Source of the DNA: TMED14 sp003444795
GTDB taxonomy: Bacteria; Bacteroidota; Bacteroidia; Flavobacteriales; Schleiferiaceae
Assembly (NCBI GenBank): GCA_963978445.1
Contig: CAXBRT010000082.1
Span: forward strand, 1-8,216
DNA length: 8,216 nucleotides
Direction: 5' to 3'
The notes beneath the pieces are model-generated. The model did not search any database. It was not told where the DNA came from and worked only from the letters and a program-made list of their open reading frames with translations. Shown here in pieces: positions 6,414 through 8,216 of this stretch. The position numbers and the translations under genes were made by a program. Each line of letters opens with the position of its first letter. The stretch's first letter is position 1.

Positions 6414-7478
6414 ATGCTACTAACCCTTACTTGGGCCGCGGAACGCGGATTGGAACTCGGCCCACTCTTCCTGCGCTATTATCAGGTGCTTTTCTTCGCC
6501 GGATTTTTGCTAGGCTTTTACCTCATGCGCCGCTATTTTGAAAAGGAAGGTGTCGACCAGGAAGTTCTAGACAATCTGCTCATCTACACCGTAGTGGCCA
6601 CCATTATTGGCGCGCGCTTGGGACATGTCTTTTTCTACGACTGGTCGTATTACAAGCAGCATGTCGCCGAGATTTTCATGCCTTGGAAAGGAGGACTCGC
6701 CTCGCATGGCGCGGCCATCGTCATCCCACTTACCCTCTATTATTTCAGCCAAAAATTCAAGAAGGATCTAGGGCATTCCTTTTTATGGCTGATGGACCGA
6801 GTGGTGATCACTGTGGCACTCGCAGGTGCCTTGATTCGCCTGGGCAATTTCACCAACTCAGAGATCTACGGCGAGCCCGCCAACCATACGTTGGAAACAG
6901 TCTACGTTCGGCCCGTAATGGACTACATGGAACAGTATTTCTCCGATCAAGTCACCGACTTAGAATTCATCTCCACCGGTGAAGTGCTGGTGACGGACAG
7001 CCTAGAGCTCCCGCAATACGATCTCATTATCACCCCCGCTGAAAATGTGGAAATCGGAGCCCTTCAATCCATGCTCGAAGTCCACTTGATTCCCCTCTTC
7101 AACCTCCAAAAGAAAGACAACCGACACCTGTACATCCCGGACGATTCCTATGTCCAGCCCATGGATGGAGGTGCCTATCATGTCACCGTTTACGGAATTC
7201 CCCGCCTCCCTTCGCAACTTTTTGAGTCCCTGGGCTATCTCCTCATATTTGTTCTGCTTTTCTTCTTGTGCGAGCGAGGGCATTTGCGCGCGGAGGGCCG
7301 CATATTTGGACTCTTCATGCTTCTGGTCTTCGGTTTCCGATTTGCCATTGAATTCCTCAAGGCCAACCAAAAAGCCTTCGAAGCGAGTATGACCCTCAAT
7401 ATGGGACAATGGCTGAGCATTCCGCTGGTTCTCGCCGGGCTTTACTTGTTGATTAACTCTTTCCGAACGTCCAAATAA
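6414..7478 (+). CDS. lgt: Prolipoprotein diacylglyceryl transferase
   Basis: Integral inner-membrane enzyme that moves diacylglycerol from phosphatidylglycerol to the lipobox cysteine of prolipoproteins, the first step of lipoprotein maturation. About seven hydrophobic segments are visible (roughly 18-38, 55-76, 97-113, 124-143, 271-286, 298-314, 333-349). Key positions match E. coli Lgt: His98 (ASHGA; H103), the signature RLGNFTNSEIYG with Arg142 (R143), Asn145 and Glu150, and Arg309 (R239). The C-terminal EFLKANQ...NMGQWLSIP block is typical of Bacteroidota. At 354 residues it is longer than E. coli (291); the signature-to-PSQL interval is about 70 residues longer, giving a large hydrophilic segment (about 155-260) probably facing the periplasm. 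The usual RHPSQLYE reads RLPSQLFE (264-271), and the E. coli Tyr235 position is Val305. Its stop overlaps the next start by one base (TAATG). Confidence 0.95.
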   Translation: MLLTLTWAAERGLELGPLFLRYYQVLFFAGFLLGFYLMRRYFEKEGVDQEVLDNLLIYTVVATIIGARLGHVFFYDWSYYKQHVAEIFMPWKGGLASHGAAIVIPLTLYYFSQKFKKDLGHSFLWLMDRVVITVALAGALIRLGNFTNSEIYGEPANHTLETVYVRPVMDYMEQYFSDQVTDLEFISTGEVLVTDSLELPQYDLIITPAENVEIGALQSMLEVHLIPLFNLQKKDNRHLYIPDDSYVQPMDGGAYHVTVYGIPRLPSQLFESLGYLLIFVLLFFLCERGHLRAEGRIFGLFMLLVFGFRFAIEFLKANQKAFEASMTLNMGQWLSIPLVLAGLYLLINSFRTSK

Positions 7479-8011
7479 TGAAGCGCCCTTTTATTCGCAC
7501 CGCCGGCTCGGTCCTTTTAGTCCTCGCCCTGATTGGCTTCTTGTACGTTCAGATTGCACCCGCATTTACGGGATCATCGTCCTCCACCCAGCCCCAAGCA
7601 CAGAATATCGCTGACACGTATGAGCCTCCCTTCACGCTTGAAGGCCATGGCGCATTTGTGAGCGGATCGGATACGGTCGCTACCTATCGGTTAGAACTCG
7701 CCGAATCAGAGCGCGAAGTTCAACAAGGTATGATGTGGCGCAAGCACATGGACCCCGACATGGGGATGCTCTTCTTGATGCCCGAGGAGCGCATGCAGAG
7801 TTTTTGGATGAAAAACACCTATGTGGGACTGGATATCATTTACATCTCCGCCGCAGGCCAAGTGGTCAGCATCCAAGCAAATGCCCAGCCTTTCAACGAA
7901 ACACCCCTGCCCTCTGAAGGGCCTGCTCAACTCGTTTTAGAACTCCCAGCAGGTACCTGCGCCCAAGTGGGCATAACCCCAGGTATGAACTGGATATGGA
8001 ATCGACTATGA
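7478..8011 (+). CDS. DUF192 family protein with N-terminal membrane anchor
   Basis: A 177-residue protein with a basic start and one hydrophobic segment (about 9-28), an uncleaved signal anchor or signal peptide without a lipobox cysteine. A Ser/Gln-rich linker (31-48) follows, then a DUF192 domain (about 67-175). Hallmarks are the QQGMMWR stretch (82-88), GMLF (96-99), SFWMKNT (108-114), LDIIYI (118-123) and LELPAGT (154-160). DUF192 is a small beta-rich fold of unestablished function, usually exported. Cys161 directly after LELPAGT is a position where I would expect Ala or Ser. The one-base overlap with lgt and the four-base overlap (ATGA) with the next gene imply co-translation with lgt and an envelope location. 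No specific function should be assigned. Confidence 0.88.
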   Translation: MKRPFIRTAGSVLLVLALIGFLYVQIAPAFTGSSSSTQPQAQNIADTYEPPFTLEGHGAFVSGSDTVATYRLELAESEREVQQGMMWRKHMDPDMGMLFLMPEERMQSFWMKNTYVGLDIIYISAAGQVVSIQANAQPFNETPLPSEGPAQLVLELPAGTCAQVGITPGMNWIWNRL

Positions 8012-8216
8012 AAAAGCTATTTACCCTCAGCTTCCTCGCCGCCAGTGCAGCCTTGAGCGCCCAAGGAAACTTTGCGCACAAGGTTGAGGTCATCAGCACC
8101 CAAAACCGCCCACACGAATGGGCATGCGAGCCCAGTGTCGCCGCAGATCCGAATAGTTTTCACGTCCTGGCGGGTTCCGTCTTGGACCAGGTTCACGCCA
8201 ATGATTTTCCCTTAGC
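8008..8216 (+). CDS. Secreted BNR/sialidase-like repeat protein, 3'-truncated
   Basis: An open frame begins at the ATG overlapping the DUF192 stop (ATGA) and runs off the window after 69 complete codons. It opens with a clear Sec signal peptide: basic MKK, a hydrophobic core, and a likely signal peptidase I site after LSA (residue 18). The mature part contains EPSVAADPNSFHVLAGSVLD (41-60), which resembles the 'EPSIA-x-x-P ... VAGS' opening of BNR-repeat/sialidase-like propellers in Bacteroidota. No Asp box is reached before the edge, so the family call rests on this one segment. It is probably the last or a late gene of the folE-cysS-yidD-lgt run. The initiation point is well supported by the overlap and the signal peptide. 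Confidence 0.7.
   Translation, partial: MKKLFTLSFLAASAALSAQGNFAHKVEVISTQNRPHEWACEPSVAADPNSFHVLAGSVLDQVHANDFPL

Noticed and set aside
1..8216. Mobile element, CRISPR array, tRNA or toxin-antitoxin system
   Set aside because: No transposase or integrase motifs, direct repeats with spacers, cloverleaf sequences or small paired toxin-like genes were seen; intergenic space is under 120 bases everywhere.

Overview
This window is an ordinary, gene-dense stretch of a bacterial chromosome, most likely from the Bacteroidota and probably near the Flavobacteriales. Four things point there. Gene starts lack Shine-Dalgarno sequences. Promoter-like TAnnTTTG (-7) elements sit directly against start codons. 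GTP cyclohydrolase I and Lgt have sequence features I associate with that phylum. Large secreted BNR/sortilin-like propeller proteins are present. GC content looks moderate, a little over half by eye. I see no mobile element, CRISPR array, tRNA, rRNA or sign of recent transfer.

Layout. (1) Bases 1-2724 (+): most of a large VPS10/sortilin-type beta-propeller protein whose N-terminus lies off the window. (2) Bases 2725-2832: a convergent intergenic region with a perfect 24-bp palindromic terminator for the propeller gene and a second hairpin flanked by A- and T-runs that can terminate both strands. (3) Bases 2833-3906 (-): a FabH-like ketoacyl-ACP synthase III with an intact Cys-His-Asn triad but an atypical CoA-binding segment. 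(4) Bases 3907-3955: a compact divergent promoter region in which the same nine-base motif lies exactly five bases from each of the two opposed start codons. (5) Bases 3956-8216 (+): a tight run of folE, cysS, yidD, lgt, a DUF192 gene and the start of a secreted BNR-type protein. Neighbouring genes overlap by 1-4 bases at every junction except a 48-base gap before lgt.

How the genes fit together. folE (folate/pterin entry step) and cysS (Cys-tRNA charging) are housekeeping genes. yidD, lgt, the membrane-anchored DUF192 protein and the signal-peptide-bearing protein at the right edge all act in or beyond the cell envelope: membrane-protein insertion, lipoprotein diacylglyceryl transfer, and exported proteins. 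The overlaps imply co-transcription and translational coupling, with a possible internal promoter before lgt. I did not find an undescribed multi-gene system. The items most worth a second look are the divergent promoter pair implying leaderless mRNAs, the unusual ketoacyl synthase, and the enlarged periplasmic segment and substitutions in Lgt.
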